64,000 nt of DNA from Antennarius striatus (GCF_040054535.1 NC_090794.1:1983501-2047500), one strand, 5' to 3'. Shown: positions 22,701 through 37,600, numbered from the stretch's first letter. Translations and numbers: made by a program. Notes: generated from the sequence alone by a model not told the origin.

Positions 22701-25700
22701 AACTGGCCCAGTTGGTTGCTGTTTTGCCCCTGGAACAGGACAAACAATTCAAGAGCTTTGTGAACTCCTACATTGCCAACATACTGTCCTCAACTGAGGC
22801 AGAGACCATTGTGTGAGTGGAGAGCAACATATTCATATTTCCTTTCTGTTCTGCTTGTACTATTTTATAGGTATACAGGTGTTTAACTTTTTTTTCTTTC
22901 TTTCAGAATCAGACAGACCATTCGTGATGCCCTGCAGGAAAATGAGATTGGGCCCATTATGGACCCCACTATGTACTCCCGCAACTACAAGCTCGGATCC
23001 GTTCAGGGCAACATGATCTTTGAGGGCAGCAGCTACATGCCCAAGGAAGTCATGCTTGAAATGACTCTGAGGTCCTTTGGTTTTGACATTGACATGATGG
23101 AGGTAAATAATTTGAGCCGTTTTATTCTATACTTGGATTTGAGATGACATTTTTCCAGATACTGGAGTGTGACCATGAAAATGTTGTCTCCACTACCAGA
23201 TTGGTATGGAAGGTGTAGGATTTGAGCCAACTGTCGAAGCCCTGTTTGGACAGAATGGATTTCTTCCCGACACTGTCCTGAAGACAATGTACTTTGTCTC
23301 TGACAATGTACCAATCAAAGTTAGAGAGATCCTGAAGGTCCTGGTGCCCTCTATGAATGGGGACAAAAACAGACAGGTACTCAGAACCATCTGTTTAGTG
23401 CATCGACTAAAAAACCAATAAGAATAATGACTGACCAACTTCTCCACAAGAGAATAATCTTATAACAAAGTGTCCTGCTCCATTTCTAGGCCTCCCAGAG
23501 CCTGATTAGAGACATCGGACGCAACTTCAACAAGCTTGTAAGGGACCTGAAGGTGGCAGAGTCTCCTGATGCCATGGTTTACCTGAGACTTTTGGGAAAT
23601 GAGCTGGGTTTTATGAGGACCAATGATTTGGAGGAGGTGGCCTACTCTGCTGTCATGATGATTGATAGCATGCTCAAGATGTTCCCATCCAATGTAAGTT
23701 AGTTCTAACAATTAAATTCAACAAGATTTGACTTGTTTATGATACTGAGGTTTGTTTCTTGGTCCCAGCTGATAAAGGCACTCATGACCAAGGCTGACAA
23801 CACAATCTTTGCTCACTACATCTTCATGGACACTGAATTTTTCCTGCCTACAAGCACTGGAGTTCCTCTGAGGATTTCTCTGTCTGGTACCTTTGCCCCT
23901 GGAATCAAGGGTGGACTCAAGATTGCCCCTGACATGGTAACTATCTGTATTTTAAGTGTAAATAACGTCCTGGTTGTCAAGAACACAGAATCAACCTCTC
24001 TATTTTGTTTCCTCAGAGTGAAGTTTCCTTCATGCCATCTGCTGGTGTTGAGTTCATAACTCAGATTGGCTCGCACATCCCTGAATTTATGGACTCTGGA
24101 TTGGAGATGCACACCAACATTTATCATGAAAGTGGGCTCAGAGCCAAGATCACATTTGACAGCAGCAATGTCAGGTTGATAATACCCGCTCCAACAAGTC
24201 CTACAAAGCTCATAACAATGGCGTAAGTCCTAGCAGATTTTCAGATGTTATCCAAATGTAAATACAGGACAAATCTCTTCACCTGAAAGAAAGAGACAAA
24301 CATGGGTGGGAATTTACAAGTAACTTTGCTCTATACTAAAAAAATAGAAACACCCTGGTTGCAAGGGCTGGATCAGAGCTGAAGACCATCCCCTCTATGG
24401 TTGTGGACAAGGTTGATGTTCGTGAGTGCACTCCTTTCTTTGCTGGAATGAAATACTGCACTGCCCTGGAATACCCTGATGCTGTCTCTATGGACAATGC
24501 ACCTTACTTCCCCTTCACCGGTGACAGCAGGTAAGGATGTCTACCGAGAACTGCCAGCAAATAGTTTGGACTTGTAAGATTGCTAACTAACTGATGTATA
24601 TGAATAGACTCGCTGTGGAACTCCACCCAACCGGTGAGGTCACTGAGTACACTGTCACTGCTGCCTACGAGCTCCTCCTGGAGGGAGAAGGGGGCAAGCA
24701 GAAGGTGGACTCTGTGAAAATCCTCCTGAGAGCAGAAGGTAATGCTTGATACTGAAATACATTTCTGATTTGTCATTAAATTATTTGTAGAAGTTTTGAG
24801 AAGTTTTTATAACTCTATTTTTATTGTGGAGGAGTAGTAATCCATTTATTTGCGAACAACAGCTGAGAATCCCAGCGAAGCCAGAGCAATCTTGAAATAC
24901 AACAGGAAGAGGAGCATCGTCACAGCTGACATCCAGATCCCCGACTTCGATGTGGAGGCTGGAGTCAGGCTGGGTGTTGTCGACGCCAAAACGAAGGGCA
25001 GAGGAACTCACTCCATCTCTCTTGACTTGATCAATAAGAATGTTCCTCAGCTGTCCCTGGTTGCCCGTGCCAAGTAAGAAATCTGTAATTCCTCATGATG
25101 CAACTTCAATGTCCCGCTAACAATTTTGATTTCGCTAACTCACTGTTGTTTTTTTAGTCTGAAGGCTATGATGGAAGGTATGCTGGAAGTCCAGCTTCTT
25201 GTCCCTGCAATCAGTGCTGATGCCACTGTCACTGCTAGCATGAGCCGCAGTGACCAATTGGAACTGAAGCTGAAGAGTGACATCAAGGTCCTGGAAGCAG
25301 TGTCTTTGCAGACTGTTGCATTGAAATACGGTAATGAAATTACATCCTTTATTTTGGAATATTACATCAGTACTGTGCAAATAAACCTGGGTCAACTGGG
25401 TTTGTTTGTCTTCCTGGGGAAATGTGTTCAAATAGTGTCAGGTACTTCTGGATGTTGAAAGGTTATTCCAAGAAACTGTTAGGACTATAGTTCTGTTTTA
25501 ATATTCGGAAAATTCCTGTTAAAAATTGAATGTTGATTCGTGTTTGAAATGATAACTACTTTAAGCATGTGTACGGTGTCCGTTGACTTGATTTCCATTT
25601 CCTGGCCCAGTCATGAAATGTTTTGACAGTTGGGAACTTTTTTATTTAATTTTATCATAAGTCCATTACTGATGGCTCGATATATATTTTGTTTTTGGCT

Positions 25701-28700
25701 ATCCTGACCCGAAGTTAAGAAGAATTTTTCCAAATATATTGTATTCTACCATTGCAGATGCCAACAAGGTTGAGGTTGAGTTCAAGTCTGATGTCAACGC
25801 AGACACCAAAGACTTGCCTTATTATGATGTGGCCGTACTGTATGGCAAAGCTCTCCTTGACTCTCAGTGGGGTGAGACTGAAATGCAGGTCCGTGATATC
25901 CTCATGAAACTTGTAGAGGTATGTCACTTGGATTTAATCAAATATTCAGATTTTCTGCAGTGAAACATCCTTAAAACTTTTAATTTCTTTTTTAGATAGC
26001 AAACACCTATGTAAAACTGCCTGAAATGTCAATTCCAGAGACCCTGTTTCTGCAGAGGTAAGTGTGAGGTTGATGATATGTTAACTTTATTCTAATTACA
26101 GTCACCGTTTCTTTTTGACCTTACTACTTATGTTTGATGTAAGGGGTCACGTTTTTGCAAAGTTTTTTTTGGGGGGGGGAACAAAATATCTACTGTACAT
26201 TTCAACAAAAAATAAGTCCCACTTTATTTAATTAACACTTCATTAACTTTTTTTTAACAGTGAGGCTAAGGCTGTCTACCTGTTCAACAACGAGCGCTTT
26301 ACCATCACTATCCCAATCCCTCTTGGAGGAAAGACAACGGAAGATCTTAACTTCCCACCTGCTTTAACCACACCTTACGTGTCTCTGCCCCAGTTGGGAC
26401 TGGAGATTGCTTCCTGGAAGATTCCAGTTCCTGAACTTGTTGTGCCTGAGAGTCTTACTTTGGCCATTCCTCTTGGCAAAGCTGAAATTTCAGCTCTGGT
26501 GAACACTAACCTGTACAACCTGAAGGCCTCAATGGCTGTTGGCAAAGATGTTGTTGAGGCACCAAGTTACTCGGCCAAGTTTGACGTGACAGGAACGTCT
26601 CCAATTGACATTCTGTCAGTGCAGATTGGAGGTATTCAAATTTTATTATTCAGGAAGTCATAATGTAAATTGCCTTTACCTTTTCTCATTCCCTGCGCAC
26701 TCAGGTTATATGTTTATGGAATTTTCAGTTATCAATCAATTTTATTTTTTTGGCTTATTTAGGGTCTGGACTGTTGGCCGCAGATGATTCCATCAAGGCT
26801 GAATGGAAAACCACTCTGGCCCATAAACTCATTTCTGCCAGTTTAAGCATTGCTGAAGACATAACAATGACAGACAGAGTCGGTTTGAAATCCATCAGCA
26901 AGATTGTAGTCAGAAGCCCGCTTGGCCTCATCGTTGAAGTGGACCATACTGGTATGGCTGGGGCCAACACTGAGGATATCTCTGTTGATAGCAACTTCCT
27001 TGGAAAGATCAAGGCTGGATCCATCTATGGCAACTTGGGTTCAACCCAGTCATTCATCATCTACCCATTCAGGCCAGAGGCAAAGATCGATTCAACTCTT
27101 TCTCTCGACTCCAGCATCCTTGCTGCCAGGAATGTAATCGCCGGTAGCCTTGTCAATGGTGAACTGTCAGTTGTGTCCAACACTAAAGTTAATGAAGATG
27201 TCTTGACCCATGTTGCTGAGCTTACTTTCAAAGAGAACAAGCTGTCGATGAAATGGGATGCCAATGCCCTTGGTTTTGGTATGAAGATTAACAACAAAGC
27301 TGATGCCTCTGTTGGTGCCGGCGCCATTCTCATGAGAATTGAAACAAGTACAGACAACAGCGAAAACAGAGTTTATTCTCTGCTGACCGCCTCTCTTGAT
27401 GGCGCTGGCCTGGCTGTAAATAGCGATGCCATTCTGAAGCTCCTTGAGAATGAAGTCAATCACAAGGCTACTCTGAAAATGGACAAGGATGGATTGGCCG
27501 TAAGTGGAAAGAACATCATCAAGAGCCCACTTGTCTTGGACAACACCTTCAGTGCTGGACTTGATGCTACAAGAGCTACTCTGTCCATTAGCAACAAGGG
27601 TGCATTCCGTGACTTCACAGTTGATAATGCCAACACATTGACCATTACTCTTGCTAGCCTTGACTTCAACTCAAAGGCTGATGTCACAGCAAGTGAATAT
27701 GCCTCTTACACTCATGTTATCACCGTTGATGTGAAACCTTACACTGCATCTGCAAATATTAACAACAACTTGAAGCTTCTTTCGGCTGAAATCATTAATG
27801 ATGCTCAGCTGCTGGCAGCGCTTTACAAGGTGGACTTAACTGGAAATCTAAAAGCCACTTATGGAAAGGAAGAGATCAAGCACACCTACCTGATAAGTTA
27901 TGCTGATTTGACTGCCAATGCAAAATGCGGCACCACTGGAAAAGTCTTAGGAACAAAAATGGACCAAAGCACAGAGATTGAAATCATTGGTCTTGCTGCC
28001 AGGATCACCAATAATGCTAACTTCAACTCACAACCAGTGCGCTTTAACCATGCCATCCTTTGCAGTATTGTGCCTTTCGACATTAATCTTGATGCTGTTT
28101 TCAATGCTGATGGAGACTTGACCTGGTATGGAGACCACCATGCCCAGCTCTATGGCAAGGCCCTACTTAAAGCACAGCCTCTGGCCTTTGCTAACTCACT
28201 TGAAGGCAGAGCTTCAGTCACCCAACAGCTAGCGAATGGGCTTTCCCTTAAAACCACATTTGACAGCAAGTTGGACTCTGTTCTGTCTCTTCAAGAGCAG
28301 AAGAGCACTCTCAGGCTGAGGTCTAAAGTAAATGAGCATGCTTTCAATCAGGACTTGAGTGTTTACAACACTCTTGAGAAAACTGGAATTGAGATGTCTG
28401 GCACCATCCTGACAAACATCCTCAACGGAGACTCCGCAGACAACCAGGAATTTGCTCTCTCTGGCTTTGTAAAGTATGACAAGAACACAGAAGGTCACTT
28501 GATTCAGCTCCCTTCCTTGGAAAATCTGCCCATCATCTTGGAAAGCATCAAGGACACCATTGTGCAAATTGCAGAGGTACTGAAAGATTACCTCAACAAT
28601 GAAGAGATGAGGGCTAGACTTCAGGCTCTTCCCCAGTATGTAAGTGACATTGTTTCTAAACTTAACATTGAAGGCAAGTTAATTTGGCTGAAGGACTATG

Positions 28701-31700
28701 TCAGTGATGTTACACAAAACCTAGTCATCTCTGCTGAGGATCTGAATGCCGCTTTGGCTAATCTGAGAGTTGCTGTCGAAAAGCTGTGGGCTGATCTCTC
28801 TGTTTACATCCGAAGCTTTGTTAAAATGGTGAAGGAGATTGTTCTTAGTGCCACGTTGCCTGACGCCCTCATTCAGAAGATCAAGCAACAGCTGATTGCA
28901 ATTGATGAGGCATTTGAAGTCAAGGCTACAGTTCTGTCTCTGATTGATACCCTCAAAACGTTTGTCCATGAGGCTAACTTAGAAAGGCTGGGAGGCACCA
29001 GCATCGAGTTCCTGTACCATTTGGATGTAAAGTATGATCTGAAGGGTTTACTGGAGGGAATCTTGACAGAAATGAAAAGGTTAATTGAGACCTTTGACAT
29101 ACAGAAATTTGTCACTGAGCTGAAAGAATTCATTTTATCTATTGAATGGATTCGCCTGTCCAGATGGATTCCCACAGAGTTTATCAGCAATTCAGCAGAT
29201 TACGTACTGGAAATGATTCAGGAGCTTGACATTGCAGGAAAGATCAATGCATTTGCTGCCAAGATGAGAGAGTGGATCGGGATGCTTGAGGTTAAAGATC
29301 TCTTGAAAAAAGCTGTGGAACTTGTCAGGCAGTTGAGGATTGAGGAAACCATCAGAACTGTGATGAAGATGGTGACGGAAGCAGATATTCCTACCAAGAT
29401 GATTCGAATCTTCCAGAATGCTATAGAATACTTGAAAACAACTGAGGTTACTGATATAATTCAACAGCTGAATTGGTATCTTGATGCTATGGTGACCAAT
29501 CTGAAGTCATGGGAATACAATGACTTTGTGGATTCTGCCAATCGCGTTATTACTAAGTACACAATCTATGTGAACGACCTGATCAAGTCTCTCAAAATCC
29601 AAGAGAAGATCGCAGCAGCAAGGGAATTGGTCAACACTGTCTTAGCCACCGGTAGAGGCATTGTGGAACGCCTGAGAGAAATGAAAGTTGCAGAGATCAT
29701 TAAATCTCTCAAGGATATTGCTAACCAGTTTGTGCTCGAGAACCTCAAGGTATTAGTTCGCTTCGTTCAAGAGAAAATCAGAGCTCTTGATGTCAATGCC
29801 ATGATCACCTCTGGTGTGGACACTGTGAAGGTATGGTACCAGCGTGCCATAAAGATTCCCAAAGTTATGATAACACTCGTGGTTGAGGTCTTTAACTTTG
29901 TGACTGAACAAGAAATCTTTACAGAGGTTCTGCAGATGATTGATGGACTTTATAACGCTCTCAAAACAGCTGAGTTGAAAACACCATCCTTCACTGTTCC
30001 TTTCACTGATCTCATCATGCCCTCAGTGACGCTCAACATGGACATGTTTGAAAAGTGGGAAATCCCGACACAGCTGGACATTCCTGAATTCACCATCATG
30101 GGTTCCCTCACCATTCCAGCCACCGCTCTTTCCATTGACAACATCAAGATGAAAATCATCGAGCTGATTGATTACATTGTCAACTGGGAAATCAAAATGT
30201 TTGATGTGGATGCTGTCTTTGGAGACTTGACTTTAAGCTTCCTTCCCTCCATGCCTGAGATAAGCTTGCCAGAAATTACTATTCCTGAGATCTCATTGCC
30301 TGTCATCCCACAAGTTCCTGTAGAAAAGCTTGTTAAGTCTCTTCCAGTTCCCGAGATCGAGCTGCCAACCATTGCACGTGGAATATTCCCATGCTTTGGT
30401 AACCTGAATGGGGAGGTCAAATTCCTCACACCATTCTACACCACCATGACAACTGTCGAGCTCCTGAACTCTACTAACAATGAAGTGTCACCTACATTCA
30501 TTGTATCTCTCAGTTCCCAGGCCACATGTCCTATTATTGACTTTCTTAATTACAAACTTGATGCCACCGCTCGCCTTGCAATCCCAAAAATGAGCCGTAT
30601 TGTCATTGCTGAATCTGGGGCGTTTGTACACAAACTGCTTGACATTCAACAACAGGGATCTCTAAGTATCTATGGGCTATCAGGTCAGGCTCAAACCAAG
30701 ACAACAATCAAGGTTTCCACCCTGCCTTACTCTGCTGAGTTTGTGAACAATGGCTTTATCGCTATGGAAGAAGGTATGTCTGCCTCTCTTGATGCATCTT
30801 ACGTGCATTTGGTTGACCTCCCAATGTTCGATATCAGAAATGAGGTCAACGTAAGCCACAAAGCCGTCGTTCGTCAAACTGGATTGGCTCTCACATTAAC
30901 AGTTGACAATTCTGGTCTTTTGAATGGTGATGGCAAACATGTGAGCCATCTATATTTGTCAGCCACTCCCAAGAGCGTCATTTTGACTTTCACTGGTGAC
31001 ACAGACTGTAGTGCCTTGAAGATGAAGCAGCAGATCACTGCTGAATCTGGAATCTTTTCCTTTTTAAAGTTTAACATCCGCAATGTGGTTGAGGCACCAC
31101 TTGTTAAGAACAGTCTGTTTTTGGCCTCTGGACATGCCAACCTGTACGATCTGAAGGTTGAGGTGAAAGCAAACCATGACGCAGAATTAATTGGTCCACT
31201 TAGTGGAGTAATGTCCAATGCAGTCGTTTTTGTAGTCCGTCCATTTGAGATTAACTTTGAATTCCAGAACAAAGGAAATGCTAAGATCAGCATTTTTGAA
31301 ACTCTGATGGCTAAGATGGATTTGCAGAATGATTACTTAGTCTTTGTCAAACCTGGTGCCCAGCAGATAAACACCATGCTTTTGGCTAATCTCAATCAGA
31401 ACAAGATGTTCTACAACTTCACTGTTGACAATAGTGAAAATGAGGCTGTTGTCCTTGTTGCCTCTGATGTTGTGGCCAATTTCGACTTCCTGACCTCCCC
31501 CATCAGCATTCCTGAGATCGATCTGCCTTTTGTTGACTTCCGTACCCCAGCTATCAGTGACCTCAACCTGTACGAGCAGACTGGATTGATGAATATTTTG
31601 ACTACCACTGAGCAGATTGTGAATGTGGATGGCAAGATTATTTATAAGAAATCCCAAGATGGACCCCTTATTGATTTGGGTCTCATTTGGATTCCCTCTC

Positions 31701-34430
31701 TGGGCAACGTGATCGCAGAGCTGTCCGTCAAGTCTCAAGTCATTAATCTGAATCTAAATGCTGGAGTCTCCACTGAGGATGATATTGTCTTCCGTTTGGC
31801 AGCTACAACAGTCTCTGTGTTTGAAGTTCTCAAAGCCAAGCTTGATGGCACCACCAGGCTGACCATGCAAAGAGGAATCAAGTTAGCTAATTCCTTGTCC
31901 CTTGAAAACAGTTGCATTGAAGGCACTCACGACAGCAGCATCATTGTGAACCCTGCCGCCCTTGAAGCTGCCATATCTATGAATTCTGTTGGAAAGATTG
32001 CTCTAACAATTCTCAACCTGCAAGTCAACCACAATCTGGTTGCCGACACCAAAACCAAAGCAAATGCTGTCTCCACCTTGAGGGTGAACGGTGATCTCAA
32101 CATCCCTCTCAGGGTCTTCGCAAAGGGTGACGCAGTCCACATTCTGAAGCTGGAAGGAAGCTTTTACGATGCTTCCATGGAGACATCCATCAAGGCAAAC
32201 ATGGATGGAAAGGTGCTTGAAGACTATTTACTTTTTGCAGTTGTGGACAACAGCTGGAATCTGTATCTGAACGGCGATGGCCTGCGCTCTACCTCTAAGA
32301 TTATTCTTGATGGCAAGATCGATGATGGCACTAACAAAATCCTTGGCATGGATGTCAACCAGAGTCTAGATGTCCAGGCCGACCTGAGCCGTGTGTATGC
32401 ACTGCTGAAGTTCAATGGTAACAATGAGGCAAACCTGTTCAATTTCAACACCAAAGGCAAACAACTTGTCCAGGCAACCATTGACGTGACTCCAATCTCC
32501 TCTTGGACTCATGATATCACAATTGATATTTCCCAACCAAGCGACATTGGGGACCTCTCTCTCTTTGCCAAGACTGTTGCCGATGTGTCTGCCGCCAAGC
32601 AGAAGATCTCTGCTGATGTCAAGTTGATCAGCCCTCTGTACACCACAAACCTTCTAGGTGGTCTGGATGGCATCGCTCCTGTTTACAAAGTCACCTTCAA
32701 GTCCTCTGCCACCTCCTTCATTGTGCTCCTCAACCATGACATTGATGGTGAGTTGATGAAATTCCAAATCCATCTCTATTTGTTTAAAGTCATGTGTCAT
32801 TGTTCAGCCCTAACTCTGTCGAAAATATTTTTTCACTAGCTTCTTCCACTATTAACGTGGAAAATGAAGTTCTGAACATCATCAACAAGATTGCGCTAGT
32901 GCATGCTGACTGTAACGTAGATGTCAACCACGTCTTCGCTCTAGGCTTGAGGTAACCTGTTTGATTTATTTTATATATTAAAGGATTTCTTCTTTTATTC
33001 TGTATTTAGTCTGAATATCTGTTTCTGTTGTGTTTTTTTAGTTGGGGGCCACTGCCTGATGACAGGTAAACATCAAATATTTCATCAGATTCCTTCGACA
33101 TTAAGCATCAAATGTGTGTTTTTCATTTGAAATGCGTTCTTTCTCTTCCAGTTCTCGCCACACTCTGAATGTGGACATCACCAGTCCCATTTTCACTGAT
33201 CTTAACCTGCGTTATGCTTCCAACAAAGATGCCATCAGCGCTTCAGTATCTGTTCCCACCGCAGGCTTTCTGGGCCTGAAGCTTATCGGCAGAGTCCCAT
33301 CCCAAATGAGTGCAAGACTCTACGGTCGTTACGCTGTGAGTCTCGTCACATCACCTACGCCTTCTTGACGCAACTGTAAAGAAAATTCTATATTGTCAAA
33401 TATAAAACAAAATTGACTTTCTTCTATTCAACAGTCTGCCCCGGATGTCGACGTTGATGTGCTGGCCATTAGATCATCTTCTAAGGGAGACGATAAGACC
33501 AGCCTGTTGGTAGCCTACAACATGGAGGTACCAAAGGAAATGCTGACAGCCTTGAAGACCAGACTTCCTTCAATCATCATTGCAGTCACAACGTTTGCTG
33601 ACAAGTACCAGATCATGAGCACCCTTGTGGACTTCAAGAACTTTGTGGTCAACAGAATCAGTGAGGCCTATAACGCAGCCATCAACTACGACTTCAAAAT
33701 GAGCCCACTGTCAGTCTTCTACAGGAGCGTCATTGTCCAGTACCAGAGGACCGTCCAGGTCTTCATTGATGCTGCCGTCAAGGTCTTGAGGGAGACTCAG
33801 TTCAAACTGCCTGGATCTGAAGAGATGACCACTCTCCCCGAGGTCCTGAAAAGGCTGACCAGCAGCATTGCTACTCTTCTGAAGTCGGTCATCCAGATTG
33901 TCTCTGATACTGTGGATATCTACTATAACATTTTCGTAGACAAAATTAGCAATGTGAAGCTGCGCATGCCAATTGGTGATGTAATCACTGGAAACCAGAT
34001 CCTTGAGCAGGTGAAAATGAGCTTAAGGGCCATCAGCGATGTCGTGGTGGACTTTGTGAATAGTATTGAGAGCCTTGACACCATGCTGGTGAAGATTGGC
34101 GAGACCTTCAAGGCTATTGTTGAGAAAACTCAGGTGTTCGTTGACTCCATCAAGTCTGACTACTTAGATGCCGTGTTCGAATGGGTTAATGCCCTCTACA
34201 TCAGAGTCATCACAGTCATATACAGTGTTGTTGACGCCGTCGCTGCCTTCAATGTGGAGCAGCTCAACAGTGCATTGGATTACATCATGGACTGGTGCAT
34301 TTACATCGTAGACCTGCTCAATACAACCGTTTATGGTGTTGTGCAGGAGGCTTCAGACGACGTTAAGGTCCTGATGAAAGTTAACGAAGGAAGGCTTGAA
34401 ATCGACCTTCCTTTTACTTTCCAACTGTGA
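19740..34430 (+). CDS. apob: Apolipoprotein B, tandem copy 1 (3,773 aa, 29 exons)
   Basis: Structural protein of lipoproteins secreted from liver and gut. Exons: 19740-19794, 19883-19915, 20037-20149, 20242-20387, 20477-20624, 20732-20884, 21055-21179, 21287-21372, 21459-21903, 22011-22125, 22367-22513, 22601-22812, 22907-23102, 23200-23376, 23490-23693, 23769-23936, 24017-24222, 24348-24530, 24608-24738, 24863-25073, 25158-25330, 25758-25918, 25996-26057, 26261-26631, 26763-32747, 32840-32951, 33042-33065, 33152-33335, 33435-34430. They total 11,322 nt, in frame throughout. A signal peptide ([12 protein letters not shown]...) is followed by the cysteine-rich vitellogenin/MTP-like lipid-transfer module (to about residue 1000), then amphipathic beta sheet, a helical block (about 1923-2550) and a second beta/helix region. 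Human apoB-100 has 4,563 residues. Exon 11 uses a GC donor (22514). Exon 27 is only 24 nt. The exon 18 acceptor follows an A-run. Probably apobb.1 or apobb.2 of teleost naming; which one is not decided here. Confidence 0.95.
28510..30390 (+). other. apob: apob copy 1 alpha2 amphipathic-helix block and proline-rich end
   Basis: Within the giant exon, residues about 1923-2550 have heptad-like patterns of Leu/Ile/Val with Lys/Glu and few prolines, matching the alpha2 domain of apoB. It ends in a run of PEI(S/T)(L/I)P units (about 30250-30372, residues 2503-2543) before a CFG motif. In copy 2 the same place is about 395 residues shorter. Confidence 0.75.
31634..31666 (+). other. apob: apob copy 1 segment matching LDL-receptor site A
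   Basis: The 11 residues [11 protein letters not shown] align with human site A, KAQYKKNKHRH. The first Lys and the YKK core remain; the downstream basic cluster is gone. Confidence 0.6.
31856..31882 (+). other. apob: apob copy 1 segment matching LDL-receptor site B
   Basis: Residues 3039-3047 read RLTMQRGIK against human RLTRKRGLK, inside a well conserved stretch (GTTRLT before, then LSL and EG after). Three of five basic residues are kept. Binding strength cannot be judged from sequence alone. Confidence 0.8.
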
Positions 34431-34588
34431 GCGCCGCTACATGTCATGCTTCAAGGACAATCAGTCCCATTAACATATTTATAACAACAAGTTGAACAAA
34501 AATACCCGCTGTATCAGTTTAATTCAATGGTTTACCATGTACAAAGATATAAAAATGTTGTTGGAGCAAAACTCTTCCTACAAGCATC

Positions 34589-34594
34589 AATAAA
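34589..34594 (+). terminator. apob: apob copy 1 poly(A) signal
   Basis: AATAAA about 160 nt after the TGA at 34428-34430; cleavage is expected near 34610. Confidence 0.7.
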
Positions 34595-34614
34595 ATCTAT
34601 CAATGCAAATTTTC

Positions 34615-37600
34615 AATGCCTGCTTTTCCTTTTTTAACACTAACTAAATATCTTTTGTGGTGGAAATGTACATTTTTTTTCATCCTTCCATGGTTATACT
34701 ACCATTATTTTCCATACAAATACACTTATATTGTTTAAAAAATGCTAGAAAACCTAATTTGGAGAAGCTTCTACTAAACATGCAAATCAAGTCATCATAA
34801 TGCATCAAAATCTACTTAGACACGACCACAGACAAGAGTCATTAATAATTTATTCGATACATGTTCTTGGGAGAAAATTATAGCATCTTTAATCCCAAGA
34901 TTGAGGAATATTCTAATTTGGAGTTCATTGGAATTGACTGGTAAAGATTTCCTGTGGCGTTTCCAACCTCTTGCTGGTTTCTTGGAAACTTTCCCAGCTG
35001 GCACTGGGTAAGATCACTGTAGATTAGATATTAGCTAAACTCAAGCCTCGGAAATGATTCCAAAATACAAAATGCTGACTCTCAAGATCAGTGTTTTTGT
35101 TTGTCCATCCTGGGTTACTGTAGTAACAACGCTGTGTAAATATAAAAGAACCATTCAGAATCAGGTGATCTTAACCAAATGAATAAACAGCTGTGATGTT
35201 ATAGGAGAGAATAAAATACATCCATTCTTCTGCAATGCATAAAACTGTACGAAACTAAAATAAATATGCCTGACTCTCTTTAAGGTTAGCGTTTGGTTGT
35301 TTTTAGCATCAGTTCGGGAACAAATTCCAAAATTTCTGGCCTGTGCTTTTGAATCCGTACACATTACAGTATTATATAATGTAAGATTCTCAGTTTTGTA
35401 CATCAAGTAATCAAGTGTTCTCAATCTTCTTGCATTAGACCACCGTGCATCTGTGACTTTTGTTGATCTCTAAGGGCAGGCCTCATCCAAGGCCCTCGTA
35501 ACCATGGCAACTAAACGTTTTCTTAACGGCCAGGAGTGTTTTAGCAGCAGCTATTGACACTTCTTACAGACATGCGGTCAGCCTCCCCGCAATGGGCCTC
35601 GCTGACGACACAAAGGTTTAAATGCTATTTCTAGATTACCTATAGCGCCATCCAACATGAAGCAATCGAATTTTGAATTGCATTCAAGAAAATAAGTGGA
35701 GAAATTCGAGGCAAACGCAAAATATGTGGCTCATTTTTATTCATAAATGGGCAGAAAAGCTGTGGATGAGGGCATAACTTCAGAGACAATACCAAATAAA
35801 AACGTGTTGTTTGCCAAAATTTTATATCTCATGTTGTAAAATGTGTTGTTGTGTTTTTTTAAATAAAATACAGCAGTTCTGCTGGTGGATGGACTTTGTC
35901 ATGCATGTCTATAAATGCGTGATACCTGAATTGATTTGAGGTCATTAATTTTGTTTATTTAAGTGATGTAGTGATGGAAATACACTGATTCTTGCTGACA
36001 TGGGTGCAAAATTGCATTTACTACTCAAAATATATAATAAACCTATATAATATATAATAAAAAAGTAGAATTAAATGTTAATATTGTAAAAACAAGGAAC
36101 TTAACGAAAACAGGAGAGCAGATCATAAAATACATTATAAAGATATGAGATTTATGTCCACTGATAAAAATGTAGTGTCTGTTTGCAGCCACAGGGAGTC
36201 ACTGGAACATTTACTTTATATAATACCTCTGTTATGTGACTGTCCACATGTTTGTGGGTCTTATCAGCAGCAGAAACAGATTCGGTTCATCTTGTGATCC
36301 TGTAGCTGCAGACAAACATCCCCTCGTGTTGGTTCCACGGGCAGCGTCTCGCTCAGGCTTCACAGCACATCGATTATCAGCAGATTTGGTTCCACATGAC
36401 ATCTTTGAGGTTCTATTTTTTTTTGTAGGACACATATATAGAGGTGTTTTTATACTTTATAAACATGCAATAGAGAAATAACTGCATTTTAAATACTTCA
36501 GAGCCAAGTAAGTAAATTCATGAAACAGATAAATGGGTCACTAGAATAATACGCCCTTCCTGATGTTGTGACTCATCGGGTATCTGCTCCACACAGAGGA
36601 TGACCTTGTTGATTCGGAGCTGAACTCATTCCATGAACTTCTTTTTTGCTGAAGCGTACTTGGCCCTAAAAGCAACACATTGTGTTCCAGCATGTGTTTA
36701 GTTCATTAAATAGACAGTTAGTTATATAAAATAAATCAGCTGGATCCCGTCTGAGGAACTCTGTCAGAAACTGGAACCTTTGATCCGTGACCGTCTCTCC
36801 TTAACAGCGCTGGAACATGTTATGACAGAGTTCCTGAAATTAGTAGAAGATATGAGTCAGGGAAACGTCAACCGGTGTTTTCGGAGCGCTGGCCTCTGCC
36901 CCGAAAAATGATGAAGAAAGGAAAAAGTTATATTTAAACAATTGCACAGAGTTCTTTTATTCTCCCTGTAGACACAGCTGCTCGGTGGATTTAGTTCAGA
37001 TAAACCACTTCAAATTGTTCTGTTCTCAGCAAGTTTACAAGTTTGGATCTGGAAACAAGAGATTAAGGTTCAATCTGGTTTTAAAAGTTATTTATTAGGG
37101 GTTTTTTTTTTTAGGACTTATTTTAAAAAACTTGTACTGTTTGTACAGATTTCACTGCTATTAACAGACTTAACTCAGTATTATTTTTACAGTGTTCCAT
37201 CTCTCACCAGTGACACACACACACACACACACACACTTACACACATACACACACTCAGAAGTTATGCCTGACATCTGGCCCTTCTGCTCGTCGCTCTAAT
37301 GAGGCTGTGATCCATCCCATCCGGGGCCGCAGATCAAAGTAAGATTCAAATTAGGGTGCGGGACCCACCTGGACTGGGTTTACCCCTCACAGGTGAGCCA
37401 GAACTTCACCCCGTCTGGGTCTGATCTCCTCACCTCCCCCTGGGTCAACAGGGTAACACCTGAGAGCCACAGTCTCTCTCCAGACTCCTCCAAGGGGCTC
37501 GTTTGCCTCATTTTTTTCCCTTCACGTCCATAATTTACAGCGAAAAACACACAATTCTTGGTTTACATCACATCATACACAAAGAAGTACAGTATATTTA

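Noticed and set aside
26763-32747. A mammalian-type apoB-48 RNA editing site
   Set aside because: I did not see the mooring sequence (TGATCAGTATA) after a CAA codon in either giant exon, and editing is known from mammals.
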